Numbered from the stretch's first letter, positions 35,244 to 49,121 are shown. The stretch is DNA of 64,000 bases from Plutella xylostella (GCF_932276165.1 NC_063984.1:9307501-9371500), one strand, 5' to 3'. Numbers and translations: made by a program. Notes: generated by a model not told the origin, from the letters alone.

Positions 35244-37085
35244 GAGTGTGGTTTGTAAAAGTTAATAATTCTGAAAGTCAGAGGCTTACAATCGAACATG
35301 TTTTTGGGAAGACAATACATGCGCTCTGTTCGTAGGTCGTAGGAAGACTGAGAGGTCTATGTTGCTAAATATAGAGCTGCAGTGCAATAACCTACTTTAA
35401 TTTAACCCACATTGGGGCTCCAGGGTTTATCAGCACGGAAGAGAAGCGGTGCACAGTGGCGCCTGGCACCTGTGTGACGTCACATGACTCGGCCTTCACC
35501 TCACAATACGATAGTTGTTACGCGGAAATTAATAAAACTGGATTACTTAGTGCAAGATATACGGTGTAACTAGGTCACAATAATTATTACCTCAAAAAGC
35601 CTGAAGTAAGTAGTTAAGGTTTTTCATTTATGTACGGTCATTCATTAGCATTTATCAGGGAGTACCTAGATAGGTGGTAGTACTTATGTTTATTATTAGT
35701 AAGGTAAGTAGTTAAGTATATTTCTATAAAAAATGAATGTTAGAATTTTGTGGGATGTTATTAAACTAAAGTGTCACAAAAATACATTTTGATATTTTCA
35801 AATCTCAGAATCACAGAGAAAAAACGTGCTCAGAATACTATGTCAGAATGGTATATTTTCCTGTGCGGGGTTCATGCGGCAAACCTATTCCAATCTTCGA
35901 CCATTTTGGACCAAAATCAGCATATAATCGTCCACTGCTGGACTTAGGCTTCAGGGACTGAAATATAACTTTTTTTTTATTTATTCACGGACTTCACGGT
36001 ATGCATCAGCGGGCCGGAGGGCGTTCCAAGGTAAGTTTGCCTCATGAGAATCAGCTAATAATCGTTTACTGGTGGATATAGAAGTCATAATTCAAGAAGT
36101 GCGACAGATTGTCTGCTAAGCTTGTTGTGGAAGGGCTGCAAAAAAACGGCGCAAAGTTTACTCCTTGCTTGAGTGAGAACCTTGTTGCGTACAATATTTG
36201 AAAATACGTTAGCATGAAATATATTATTCTGAGATTTCTGCACGAGAGACAAACTGCAACTTCATTACTAATCATATTGTGTTTTTATGAGGTTGGTGTA
36301 CCTGCAAAGGGCATTTTATTATTTTGTTATTATTCTGAGGTTCGCCAATTTTCTTTAGGTTGGTAATACTGCCTATGACATTAGGAATGACTGCAGACCT
36401 AATATCGCTGTAATATAGTCAAATGCAGTGAATGTATTATACTGTGACTAGCTAAATTCAGATAAAACTTAAATTACGATACTAATAAATCTTAGTACAA
36501 AATAATGGGGAATCACATATAATTTAATATATGAAATTATATATGTTTCATTGACTTAAAAAAACATTTAATCTGTGTTCCTTATTTTTTGGCTAATCGG
36601 AATACCAACTTGACGTGATGGAAGCAGGCAAGATGGCGAGTTCATCTCCGGTTGATGGTTCTCTGCGTGTTATTTCCCGTACAGTCATGTATTTTTTCAT
36701 AACTTGGTATTTTTTTGTTGTTTAATTTTATTGTAACTTGTTTCAAATTTCGTAGACTGTTGTTTAAAGGTAGACATACCGTAGGAGTGATCAATATTAA
36801 CTGTTTAAAGTGCAACTAACCCACCTGAGGAATGTTGATTTTTCAGTGATTTGTGATTCGGTCAGGTGTTTTCTTTTTAGCCAAAATTAAAATTTTGTTC
36901 TTGCGCAGTGAGTGAAACTTCTGAGTTCAGATGTATTTGTGTCGTGTGGATGTTAGATGTCGAGACAGTTTCCAATGTTGTGGGAAAATAAAAGCGTAAA
37001 CTATTTGTTTTGATAAACGGTGATATAATAAATTTAGTACGTCTGTCGGACTGACTCGGAGTACCCTGCAGCATCAGCTGAAGTG
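35244..37085 (+). promoter_or_regulatory. Divergent gap of TTLL3-B and GckIII with GckIII 5' leader
   Basis: The two genes run away from each other across this 1.8 kb. A palindromic TGTGACGTCACA-like site occurs at about 35472-35484 (a CRE-like motif). A LINE-like scrap lies at 35920-36060 (TCGTCCACTGCTGGACTTAG; GGGCCGGAGGGCGTTCC). The leader of GckIII probably occupies roughly 36600-37085; an upstream open frame of 31 codons starts at the ATG at 36633. No longer gene was seen. Confidence 0.4.
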
Positions 37086-37100
37086 ATGGCCTTCAGTGAG
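37086..37100 (+). CDS. GckIII: GckIII (STK24/25/26-type kinase) first coding exon
   Basis: ATG GCC TTC AGT GAG followed by a GTGAGT donor at 37101 encodes MAFSE in phase 0. The next exon of the kinase at 55657 begins in phase 0 with KVDPELIF, so the join gives a natural GCKIII N-terminus. The exon is only 15 coding bases, so the link rests on phase, on the expected length of the N-terminus, and on my memory that insect GckIII proteins begin this way. The intron would be 18,556 bases. Confidence 0.7.
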
Positions 37101-37545
37101 GTGAGTTTAAATTACACATTGTTTTGTGTGTTGTTTCTTGTTATTTACTTCCACTGCAGTCATAATCTTACTAGAGATAAAACAGTCAGATAGCTAACTG
37201 TATATCTTGCCACTTACCCACCTATCTAGTTTTTAATGAATACAGGCATTTATCTACTATTCAGCATATTACTAAATGTTGTAAGTCGTAAAAAATACTT
37301 AACAAGATGTTGGAATATCTATTTCATAGAAAGATAACCTGAAATTTTCTCAGTCCAAACCGTTTTTTCTGAAGCTTATAGTCCCTGTAGTCACCATAAT
37401 CTATTTATGGGGATCTATTTACCAATCAGTTGCCATGGTAAACAATTATCCTAGATAGTTTTAGTTTCTAGGCGTTCACCAATTCACATAAAACTGTGAA
37501 ATAGTATTTTTATAAATAAGGTCTTTGTAGGTATTTATAAACTAA

Positions 37546-37691
37546 CCCCGTTATTCATAGAAAAGTTACAATACGTTTTAACTAATAAACTGTTTTGTCC
37601 CTCTCCAACAAAGTACAATTTGTTCTTTGACAGAGAGGGACAAAACAGTTTATTAGTTAAAATGTATTGTAACTTTTCTATGAATAAGGGG
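37546..37691. mobile_element. 146-bp palindromic MITE in GckIII intron 1
   Basis: Arms of about 60 bases: left CCCCGTTATTCATAGAAAAG, then GTTTTAACTAATAAACTG and TTTTGTCCCTCTC; right the near-perfect reverse complement ending CTATGAATAAGGGGG. The loop is about 20 bases around AACAAAGTACAATTTG. Confidence 0.85.
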
Positions 37692-39606
37692 GTAAATATG
37701 CAACTAGGATTTTCACTGCATTAGTTTATGTTGCATGAATTAGATATTTACTAAGTACAAGTTTTTTAAACAAAATTGATACACTATCCTACACATTTTT
37801 GACCATTAATAATTACCTATATCAAAGGAAATCGAAAAGTAATACATATTATTACAGATGAAAAGCTGACAAATTCATACAAGTTATGTCACTTTGATTG
37901 AATCAGAGTTTTTAGGTGAGCAAAATAGGTGATTTGTATTTCTAACTATCTTTACTAGCAGCCTCCTCCAGCTTCTTACATACATCATATTATCTTCCCA
38001 TTGAATCACTCAATCTACAGTTATAAATATATTTATATTATGTATGTAGGAAATAGCCATAAAAGTCTGTATTAAAAGGAACATATTATCTGGGGAAAAA
38101 TTTAGAGCTACTTTATTTCATCATTTGTTATTACATCTTAATGATTTGTTCATCAAATACATAAATTTATTGTCCCAGGTCTTTGACTTTATTTCAATTA
38201 TTTATTTATTTTCTTATGCTCACTCATTTTGTATGTGTATCAGTTTGAGATAGGGCCGAACAAGGTGTTTTACAGTAAGTTCTTATTTAGTTACTACGCT
38301 TGCTCAGTAACCTGACATGGCAGTAGGTTTTGTTAGGTTAGGTTCTATTGCTATTTATTTATTATGATATGAATGAAGATAATCCCAAAAATCTATGAAA
38401 CCTTTAGTTGTGGTAATTTGATGTATACCTAATATTCTTTATTATTTACGCTCTTGTATATTTATAGGTAATCTTCATTCCCACACTTAATTATGACCTT
38501 TTCCATACAATTGAGTTCCATGAGGTGACAGACAGAAAGTACTTTCAAACAAGAGAAGTTTTATTTTATGCAAGGCCTAAGTTACCATACAGCCATACCC
38601 TTTAAGCCAGAGAGAGACATTAAGAGAATTTATTAATTTGCATAATTGTAATTAGCTGGCTGTGCAATCGCCTACTCACATGTTGGTATCTGAGACGCGT
38701 GATAGGCAGTATGTTGGGTGCTAGTGAAGACCGGTGGGTGTTTCGTAACTTTAGGGTTACACTAGCTGTACAAAAAACGAAATACATGAGAGCTGACATG
38801 CAGTCGGTATGTTTAATGCATTGAGTAAGAGTCTTGGTTAGCGCGGCATAACTTTTTCGTAAGGTGGAGTAACCCCTTGAGCAGTTGTTCCCACGGTGCC
38901 ATTGTTGTTCTGGACTCGAGAACTTCGTGCGTAGGTACCGCGATTGTGATGCGCCACTCACTATGGAGTCTCTTGTGTTTACCACCACGTATGATCCTTT
39001 AAATCGCAGATTGTAGTTGACTATCAATTCATTAATGGTGGAGTCAAATAAATTACTCTTTTTTACTTAGTGTAAAAACACGCATGGAGTGGTCGTTATA
39101 TTCGAATGTTAATTCTAATAAGATTATACAATACAATGCGCCGAGGCCAGCAGAACTGCGGTTAACCTGGATTAAATTGATAAAGTTTTATCGCTGGATT
39201 AGGGCTTTACGAAGCCCTATAAATAAATAGACGTTATAAGTACTTACCTTCTTTACATTTGAATGAAATATGCTAGTTTAATTCGTCCAGAAATATATTG
39301 CATAACTTGCTTCGATAGGTAAATGTCTCTGAGCTAGGCATTTTAAAACATAAGTAGGTATGTACGTACTTAGTTCGTTAGCACGAATCAAAAGACAGAC
39401 TGTTTGACAACAGCAACTGTTATCGGTAGGCGGCTCACCGCCTCACACGCAGCTAGGTAAATATTGTATGTTAGTACAGCGAGTGACGCGCTTTATCTAT
39501 GTAGGCTGTGGCTTCCTCGTAGGGCCTCACAGACGGTATAACTTCGAAGACTACTACATAGTTACTGTATATTATGTATTTATTTATCCCTTTCTTCAAA
39601 ACTCTT

Positions 39607-39693
39607 AGGATGAGACCCCATTGATGCGGTGCGACGCGGCACTGCGTTGTTTTCTATTATATTGACGTACCGCAGCAATGGGGTCTCGCCCTT
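39607..39693. mobile_element. Short palindromic MITE, GAGACCCCATTG ends
   Basis: GATGAGACCCCATTGATGCG and GACGTACCGCAGCAATGGGG with TCTCGCCC pair as inverted ends around an 87-base unit. It is imperfect and small, so the call is moderate. Confidence 0.55.
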
Positions 39694-42600
39694 GGCCAAC
39701 TTAGTGTTTGCGACGATGCTCCCGGAATCCGCTTACACCGGGTGAACATGGTTAATTTTGCTGAAAACGTCTCGCCGATGCGGGCGCGGGATTATTTGAA
39801 TTGCGGCAGCAGCACTCAACGTTAAAATTTAATGAAATTCCGTGTATTTAGCCTGACACTTGGGAATTTGCCAAACGGATAGAACGGTACCCTTTGTTAT
39901 AAAATATTTGGTTGCTTAGCTCGAAACTAGATTGGTGGCTTAAAACTTTACCTAATTGGTTGCACTAGATTGAAGTGAAACCTTAATTATGTGAAATAAT
40001 AATTAAAGCGTTGGACTACAAAAGAGTACATTTTGTAGTCCTCATTGTGGAACATTACTGTGGTGTATTCAGTATTACGTGTTTTATTATCCACTATAGA
40101 GCCACAAGGCAGACACTTACACTAAGCCGTTCTATGTTTTATCAGGTGTGCTCCGTCCTAGTTTATGTCGGAACTTAATCGAATTTCCATTTCTTCTACG
40201 ACATTCCTCCGACGAATCTCGTTTTACTGTAGGCTTCGTGTTGTACGCGCCAAGGTAAATGTTGATTCAGGAAAATCCCAGTTATTTAGTCGTGCGCGCT
40301 GGGTCGTCGACCCGTGCTTATCAACAATCAAATTTGTAGGGCCCTTCGGCGCCCAAGCACAGAGCCATATTTGCATAGGAGTCGCTGGTGCCGCGCCGAG
40401 CAGCGACCAGCCAGCTTGAACCTTCACACACGACCGCTGGCCACAATGCTGCCCCGGCATCTTTGTTAGATAAAGAGACAAAGATTTCAAGCGATCCATT
40501 GTCAGCAGAAGCTTTTCACAGAGCAGGGGTCCTGTCAGTTTCTTGAGTTCTTTGACTCTCCCATCTTTGTCCTTAGTCGAGCTGAGTGTGCGACCGCTAT
40601 GTTGTGTAAAAAGGCGAAATTGACAGGTTTTTGTTATTAGAGCAAGTAATATTAACTATTATTAGTATTAATATTTTTGCTAAACAGTAGTTTCTCATTG
40701 ATACCCAAATAATTCATTGACGATTCATAAATCAGCGCTCAATCAATAGTCAATAAATCACTCGACTCGGCACCGCGCGTCCCGTCTAAAATAAATAAAG
40801 ATACCAATCAGATATAATGTAGAATATATCGATATAGTTTGAAATAACAATCAATAGTAATGAGGGCTCACCTCTGACCGCTGGTTCGTGCGGCGCATGA
40901 ACTGTTGGCTGCGTGAAAGTGGCGGCTGAGTTGGTTCCGACCGACATACAACCACGTATTGTGCCTCGGTTTGTACGAGCTACCGCCACGCGGGAAACTA
41001 CATTTCCTAATTCGATGAAGGGAGTTTAAGTCGGTTACAATGTCACCCATTACCCGTTAGAAAAAAATACTAGAATGAAAAGCAAACAAACTATCCATTT
41101 CACATTAGGGTTTGGCAGCATCATATTTAGGGTTCAAGGCAATTATATACCTCTATAACCTATCATTAATTCATTCGATCTATATTTTTCCTGGGGAGGT
41201 GGAGCCAAAATTACTGCAGAGAACAAAGCAACTTCTCAATACTTCGTGGATATTCGCTTTAGGAACTCAGTGAATTGCACTTCAACTTGGAACTCTCCAA
41301 TTTGCGACCGCTAGTTATCAAAGTTGCTCTATCGTAAACGAGGAAGAGGATAGTTATCTGGCCAGGAACGTGGCCGATGCCTATGTCTTTGTTGCTATCA
41401 GACAATAGGTGTACTGTTGCCTAATCAAATTACACTTTTGCCTTTTGTTAATGGGACTGCTCTTGGGTAATGAGGACGAGATTCCACAATCCAATTTACA
41501 ATTACAAATTAGTGGGAGAGTTATTGCTTTACTTTCAAACTGCACTATACTTATGAATGTTAGGGACATCTTTATCCGTTTCGCCTTCCCTTCGCTTTAT
41601 ACACGAAGGGATGCGTGAGCTCGCCTAGGAAACGCCATGTCGCTACGTCAAAATATCGACGTTGTGTCTTAAAATATTCATACGCTGTAGTAGATGCCCA
41701 TCAATATTAATAACCTGCCCCTCCTGACGTCGCCCTGATAGAAAACGTCGCTAATATGAGTCGTGAAATTGTTGCACAATTTTACATTATTCCACATCTC
41801 CTTGACGTTACCTGAACTGACGGTTCATTATCGGTTAACCGTCGCAACCTATTTAAAATTTATTTTAACCGGCACTTTAGTGTTTCCAACTAAAAGCGTT
41901 TCGTGCTGTAGGTACTAAACTACTAACCCTTCACTTATCGATAGTTTCAAGAAATAAGCCGTCTGTGTATATGTGTGTGAATCTGTACATCTGATACCAA
42001 ATAAATGTTGAGTGGTGTGGTCCTTGTACCTTATTATATTTGAGACCTTGAATCAATATAATTTAAGTGTCTACCTAGCTATCCTGCACGCAATATCATC
42101 TTAAATTACAGATGTGAGGAGTTTTCAATGTCAATACGAGTATAAATGATCTTGCATGTCTTATCAATTCATATTTTACATACCATACGTAGGTCTATCG
42201 TACCTAATTAAACGTATTGTGTATTTATTATATGACTTGACATGGGGTAGTCTTAATAATATTGAAGTCGTCACATTGACATACAGGATAGTAAAAATAA
42301 ATGGGGCAGGTAACTTTCTAAGCATATCTCAAAATACAACTATTTAAATAGTACCTATATTAATCGTTTTGATTCTATATTAAACTTCTAGGTAAAATCT
42401 TAATTTTGTGTTTGTAACATTTCCGTATCTGAGCACTATATAAATTACTCACGCTTGCCTAATATCCATTGTTGACGTAATGTAATTATAATTCAAAGAC
42501 AGAGCTTGTATAACTAGTGATGAGTTCCTCACTTCTCTTTTCACAGCTTTGACATACATACTTGTTGGATAATACATATAACGCCCTCAAATTATAGAGA

Positions 42601-42732
42601 GTTCTTCTTGCCGTATCGGTGACAAGCACAAGAGCTAGACTAGGGTGAGCAGATCCAGTCAGATTAGCGTCAGTCGCTAGCTGTCTAGGGTTCACATAAC
42701 TTAACAAAAGTGACACGTCACTCCAGAAGGGC

Positions 42733-42850
42733 TAGTACAGGGCGCATTTAAGACGTGACAAGAGTTTTGCATCGCGCTCACTCACATTGCGCAGCCTCAA
42801 GAGCGAGCGCGACGGAGAACTCTTGTCACGTCTTAATAGCGCCCCGTGCT
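42733..42850. mobile_element. 118-bp palindromic MITE, AAGACGTGACAAGAG family
   Basis: Left arm AGTACAGGGCGCATTTAAGA followed by CGTGACAAGAGTTTTGCATC and GCGCTC; right arm GAGCGCGACGGAGAACTCTT, then GTCACGTCTTAATAGCGCCC and CGTGCT. The arms are about 45 bases and pair well. A half copy is in ARGLU1 intron 4. Confidence 0.8.
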
Positions 42851-42948
42851 ACAGAGCCTGGAGGAACCTTTAGTGCAACCCACGACATGATAAGAAAATG
42901 GTTTTTTTTTTAAGTCCAATTCTTGTGAGTATTTCACCGTCGATCTTA

Positions 42949-43062
42949 GACAGGTAGCTCAGTTAGTGGTTGGATGTAGAAGACCGAAGACAGAATATTG
43001 TGGCGCTCCTTAAAAAAGGCCTACATCCAGTAGTGGACGATTATTACATGATATTGATGATA
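42949..43062 (+). repeat. LINE 3' end in GckIII intron 1
   Basis: AGACAGGTAGCTCAGTTAG, GTGGTTGGATGTAGAAGACC, ATTGTGGCGCTCC and GGCCTACATCCAGTAGTGG, with a GATGAT tail, match the family at 9747-9925 and 10978-11075 with substitutions. Confidence 0.7.
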
Positions 43063-46000
43063 TTAAGTCATTCAATTAATTCCTCTCATCGTTGATAATG
43101 TATTGCTGCAAAGAGTATGTATACAATCTATGAGGTGGGTGGGATTCTGTCTCTTTACCTAAACCTTTGAGTATCTTCACGGATTCGTACCGATGGAAAA
43201 TACAATGGATCCACGCGTTGTTTATTCAGCCATTGTACTATTCTATTCTTGTACTTATCTGATGTCTGCGACGTCGTATGTTGTGATTTGTTCGTTCGTG
43301 GCAGTTTGTATTGCCATTTTATTTATTTTCGACGTTTGGCATTACATCACCCGAGCATCACCCGTGTTGTACAACATGACGTTAAGATGCTAATGATAAC
43401 TCGTTTAGCAAAATGTTGCCAGTTGCTGTCGCGAAGCCTGTATATTATAATTATTGGATAATCAGTAACTGATGTTGCTGATGAGTTGTGAATTTTATAA
43501 CCTGTTACAGAGTTGCAAAATCGCAGCTATTATAAAAATTATCGCTGTATTATTTCCTATTAACAGTCTCAAAACGAGTGTCATGTCATGCATAAATTGG
43601 ACACTTCTTCTTACGCAACTTAACACATTATGTAATGCATAAAATGTGTAAAATATATATATTAATAATTATATTGCATAGAATGCATATAAGTAATACT
43701 CGTATTCGTATGTACTTAGTATAATGTGGAATCAGATGGATCATTTATAATACGGCAATTGACTACAATATTCGAAGTTCTTCAAATATAATTTAGATTT
43801 ATTAAATTTCCCTCCTCTCAATTAACTGATAAAAATAACATTTTAATGCAGAGTATGCGTCTGCGCCCGCGCACCGCCGCCGACAACGAGTCTCATTAAC
43901 GTTTATCGTCTACAAGAACTAGTTATGTAGCGAGTAGATTAACGTCCGCCTTCTCAGTGTTCATTATGATAAGATTGCCAAGGTCCCTTCCCTACTTAGC
44001 TTTTAATTTCACCTTGCGTGTGGCCATTACATTACGCTTGCAAATTGTGCATGCCATATAAATTACCACATTGGAATTATGTCAATGCGCTAAGAAAGCG
44101 ACAGCTACGACATTGACGAGCTCCAAAGAAAACTCCTAAAACATAACATGCAAATGAGAATAAACTATTGAAGTTACATACTTGAGCGACGTAACAAGTT
44201 GTACATTGTTTGCATTATGCATGTGCTGTCATTTGAGAATGCCACGGCAACATTGAATATAGTAATATTGAAACTAGCGTTCGCCTATCTTGTGTTAGCA
44301 GTCATATCGGAGACATCCCCGATAGGAAATGTTAATTGCATTAACATCATAGTGGAATGACAGGTCTTATCGAAAATGTGTTCGATCGAAGCACGCACAC
44401 GCTTGAAAGTGCGGAGTTGGACTAACGGTACCGCCGGCCCCCTCCTAGCCTCTGCCATCCTAGTCGCGGCGCATCGTGTGACAGCGCCAGCCACGAATGA
44501 AAACATGCGCAAACGCAGCCAACATGGCGTCGTGTTACACAGCACACATTGTGTTTTACTTCCTAAGGCTAGCTTGCTTTGTAAATCGCCGTGGAATCAT
44601 TTCGAGCGATCAATACATTGAGGGAGCTTGCTATTTGCACGCTTCCATTTGTCTCCTTGATTGATAACGAGTCGCAGAAGCGTCCGCAACGCCATTTAAT
44701 CTGTGTGTCTAAAATAAATTGGACTGCAGAAAAGCGATTCGGTAAGATTTGTAGAGCACGTCGACTGGTTGAGTTTAGTAGTAGTCACAAGTTTTCCAAC
44801 GGATAAAAATCCCGAGGGCTTTAGTTGGTGGCACGTCGTCGATTTTCTTTCACTTTAGTTCAGTTGAGTTACCGCTGTTGCCGCGGGAGGAACGCACGAG
44901 CTGACTGCACTTCGAGTCGCATGCGCGTGTTCTAAGGATGATGAATATGATGATGGGATAGGAGATCGAAAGATTTATCTCTCCGAAATTAGCTAGATTC
45001 GACAGTCAAAACATTTTTTGGAAGGCTGAAGTAATCCTATTACAGTGTTTATTTCGAATATTTATTTACTTTGCAGCACGTGGCAAAATTTGGGGCACAC
45101 ATTTACAGTTGCGATGGAAATTCACGTTTTATATATTAAATCGTTCAGCAAAACAACATCTTTCGAATTATATTAAAAACTGCCGATTTAACTCGATGTA
45201 TCCCGGTGTAATCATGTTTCAAAGTCGTTCGCTACTATTCGAGCAAGCCATTTTACCTGTGGATCTGAAATAAGCGATTTAGCTTGTTTTTATGAAAAGG
45301 TGAAAATTAAAATAAAAAATGCGTTTTTTATAATTATTTTTCCTTATAACAGATGCAGATTCCATAATTTTATTAATCACGTGTAAACTGAAGAAATAAG
45401 TATTTGCTAGTAATGTTTACCGAAATGTATATAATTTATTAATATATTATGTAAATCGACGATGTGAAAGAAACTTTTATAACTAGACATTTTCTTTGAA
45501 ATATTTGTATTTTTATAAAAAAATATTTCCCAAGTAGGTAGGTATCTCTATCTGTGGACTGCAATATAATTCCTTAGCCCGAGCGCGTCCGCGGCGGGCG
45601 GATATTGCGCGCTTATGGCTTCGTCGTCGCTGTTAATGCGTTTCCTATGTGCCGTAAGTGGATTGTTTTGTGCACTCCCGCTCGAGCGGCTATCAGGTCA
45701 CGTGGCGAAGTGGCCGCTATTACCTCCTAAAGTGCACGCTTCTCTAAACGTAACAAAACGACCGTAAGTAACCGCCACTGGATACGATATGGTTAAATCA
45801 TAAATATCAGCCCGTAATCCTCCAATGCTGAAGATCCAAAGCTCTTTGAAGCAGCACCAGAGCACTATGTCCTCGACCTTCCCCATCTGACCCGTCGTCG
45901 GTCCAGCGTGTAGCTGGGTGTCCTACGCTACGTTTGTCTGTTCGTGTTGTCCACTCGAGAACTCGTCTACCCCAGCACCGATAAGGGTTCGTACCTTATT

Positions 46001-47559
46001 TAAATACAGATTTATGTTTATATGATTTATATGCAATCGCAATGCATATAAATTGCTGATAACGCTACGGATTGATTGATGGTTACGTATTCAGTATTCA
46101 CGTACGCATTGAAATTAAATTACGTTCCCAGTGAGTGGCATTTACGGTTGAAACATAAACATTTTCACCTCCGCAGCCATCTGCACGGCAATATTGATTT
46201 CTCTCACAGTAGTAGTTGGTGGTATTCAGTCGACTACCGGATTTATGCCCGCAAATAGTGAATTCTAAATCGTGGCTATAAATTGTACGAACCACATTTC
46301 AGACGGTTTTATGGTATGAATGTTTCCAAACTATGCAGTCTCTGGGTCTACAACGACGATACTTCTCAATTCAATATCTGACAATGATATGATTGTTATC
46401 GAGAAAAATATTTGCTGAACAAGTTATACGCAATACATACCTACCGTTGTACGCATTATTTTTGAATCCGATTTGTTATCTTTATCTTGCAGATAATGGG
46501 AAAGAATGCGAAGTGTCTTTATTGTGATGTTGATGTTTATGCTCCACGTACTGCCATCTATTTCTGTCTGAGCTATCTTTTCACTTTAAGATATATTACA
46601 GTTGGATCGGTTTCTATACTTATCTGTGTTTCTAAGAATACATGTTCTTGAACCGTCTCGTAGTCGAACTTAACTGAATCTCGTTTCGTATTAAGAAGGT
46701 TGTATGATGTGTAGTTGTACGTTTGCAGCTATTTTTTCTAGCGGATCGGGTCATTACGGTGACATGTGAATGTTGTAGAATGTGAGGGCTCGTCAACTTA
46801 AAATCCAATCATTTGTTCTTGTGTTGTTGTCCCCGTTCTTTACACCCATTGTCGGTGCTCAACGTCAGACTCAATTTTAGTCACGCGTAGGCTCCGCCGG
46901 CTTGCGGTTGGATGCTTTTGCTTTTTTCAACATCTGTGCAATCCTTTTATTTATAAAAAAAAACAAGATTGCAGTTTAAAGTGAGTGTGAGTGTGAATCT
47001 GGCTTCTGAAGAAGTGCGACTCTGAGATCTACCTTGATGTATCTCGCTTTGTCCCTCCTTGGATTGGGTTGTATGTCATCGCCAAGTACATAATATTATG
47101 ATACAATCAAGTGTTGAAATACACTCGATTTGATATATCATATTTGCTGAACCGAACTCTCTTGATGCTGAAATAAGTTGCAGAATTTTATAAGAAATAC
47201 AAGCGGTTTGCACTTAGTAACATTCCTAAGTGCAGCCCACGCAAGCGATTTGCACACCTGTTGCGCAGTTTCGGACGTTCCAGCGCCATCAGTCGTGGTC
47301 GCGCACCGCCGCTCCTCCTGCGAAGATATCAATCTCTATCTGTACCCAAATACTGCCTCAACTCTCTACTCGTGAACTACATTCTGCATATTTCCATACG
47401 GTTATGGATCTATGCGCGGTTCGCCTTGAAAGTATTGGCAGTACCATCTTTAGTACATAACGGGACCTTTTGAAATTGGTATGAGCAGCGAGCGTCACCA
47501 AATGTCATGCTACGCATCGCAGCAATATTAAGGCGTGGAATTTAATATGTGTGTGTTGT

Positions 47560-48660
47560 TTGTGTTTGTGCGTATGCGGGGCACGGCGGCGGCGGCGGCG
47601 ACCGGCCAGCGCGCTGCATGCGGGGCCATTGCCGCCTCGCACCGCGCTTCGAATACTAATGTCCTCTATTGTGCTTCCAAATTCAGACGCTAGGCCGTCG
47701 TCGCTGCCCAGCCCAACAAACTTTTGTAATGCCTTTGTCTTTCCTACTTTCGCGATTAGTAACTGGAACAGTATTTTGACAGATTGCTTATTCTTTTATG
47801 ATCTATAGGTTACGCCCAAGAACTGAGTATATTCAATCCCTGGTGAACGGTACTTTTATCTTACACACATCAGGAGGCAGTCCCGTGTCGTATGTTGAGT
47901 AGAGCAAAGGTCAGTTAATTACCGTTTGGAGTATTGTATTGCAAGTATGGTAATGCATGCACCGTGGTCGGCGTGGTGGTGGCGCGAGTTTCGCTGCGGC
48001 GGCGGCGGCACGCTCCGCTGGCTCCCCCCCCCGCCGCGCGCCCGCCTCACCCCCGCGCTCCCTTGCGAAAAAACCATAATGCAATCGCCGGGACGGTCCA
48101 TGTGGAACGATCAACAAGCGCTCGCAACACGAAGCCAGTCTACATTTAAATGCGTCGAAACTCACACGCCGTCCATCACGATGGATTAGTTGTGTCGGGA
48201 AACTGATTTCTCTTGTGGTAACTGTCCGCGTTCGACTAAGAGCCTCCACTGCGACTGACCACATATTGGATCAAGAGTTGTGCCTGTTTGTAAATTTTTG
48301 GTCAAAGCTTGTATTTCTCTATGATGTGATCAGCATCGATTACTATTCATATCAAGGTCTGTTGCCACCTGTACCGCTGCCCAATTTGTGAAGCAAGATT
48401 CATTGTGCTCACGCCCATTATGGTATTGCTTTGTTGGCTGCAATGCAATTTAACCAAAAAGTAACATTCTTTATAGGCCGTCGAATTGCCTTGAGTACCT
48501 GTTGTTACCAATTTCAATAAAATAATCGTCCATCCACTGTTAATTAATTCTTCGCGCGTGGCAGGCGTCCGGCCGCGGTCGCTTTCGACGCCCGCGAGCT
48601 CGCCGAGCTGTCTTTCGATCGCGAACATCGGCCGGACTCAGTCGTCGGTCGATTCAACTG
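47560..48660 (+). promoter_or_regulatory. GC-rich block, candidate alternative GckIII promoter
   Basis: Against an AT-rich background this stretch has (GGC)n and (CCG)n tracts at 47580-47610 and 47990-48060 and a CpG-dense patch at 48550-48650. It ends just before the candidate alternative first coding exon at 48852. A promoter or non-coding first exons here are inferred from composition and position only. Confidence 0.35.
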
Positions 48661-48851
48661 GATAATTCCAAGTGTTATCTATAGGATGTTTTGCATTAAT
48701 GATCACAATCAGTGCCATTAATCGAATCGGCTTCGAGGGTGATAAGGGCGTCGCGGATAGCGTCGTCGGTGACATTTGAGTGTTGGTGCGTTATCGGTAC
48801 GGTTGTGATGAGGTGATTGTTGTGGTGCGTGATATTCACAGTAGTTTGAGC

Positions 48852-49121
48852 ATGTGGGGGGCGGCAGTGTCTCCTCCCGCGCAGTACGGCGGCGGCGGCG
48901 GCGGCGGGCCGGGCGGGCCGGTGCTGGCGGGCCCGGGCGCGCGCCACCTGCGCCCGCAGTCCTCCTACTCGCTCCCGCACGGCAGCGCGGGCGCGGGCCG
49001 CTGGGGCTGGGCGGCCGGCTCGCACGTCTCCTCCTTCGACCGGCGCCAGGCCAAGCTGCCGCCGCAGCCCGTGCGCCCCGCGCCCGTCCGACCCTCCTAC
49101 AACAGAAGCAATTCTTCTAAT
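48852..49121 (+). CDS. GckIII: Candidate alternative first coding exon of GckIII
   Basis: A GC-rich open segment starts at the ATG at 48852 and ends at AAT followed by a GTAAGC donor at 49122; 90 codons, phase 0. It encodes a Gly/Pro/Ala/Arg-rich stretch starting MWGAAVSPPAQYGG and ending SYNRSNSSN. The frame is open upstream to an earlier ATG at 48780. The phase matches the GckIII exon at 55657, so the product would be the kinase domain with a long disordered N-terminus. High GC at all positions over 270 bases with a good donor argues for a real exon. It could instead belong to a different transcript. Confidence 0.45.

Noticed and set aside
38620..39027. 135-codon open frame on the minus strand in GckIII intron 1
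   Set aside because: The peptide has no recognisable domain or retroelement motif, and no flanking repeats or splice partners were seen. Probably chance, or remains of an old repeat.
47911..48264. Open frames on both strands in the GC-rich block near 48 kb
   Set aside because: They consist of (GGC)n-type low complexity with no splice partner or motif; composition alone explains them.
48696..49025. Arg/Ala-rich 109-codon frame on the minus strand
   Set aside because: It is the antisense of the GC-rich plus-strand exon; the plus-strand frame has the better start context and donor.
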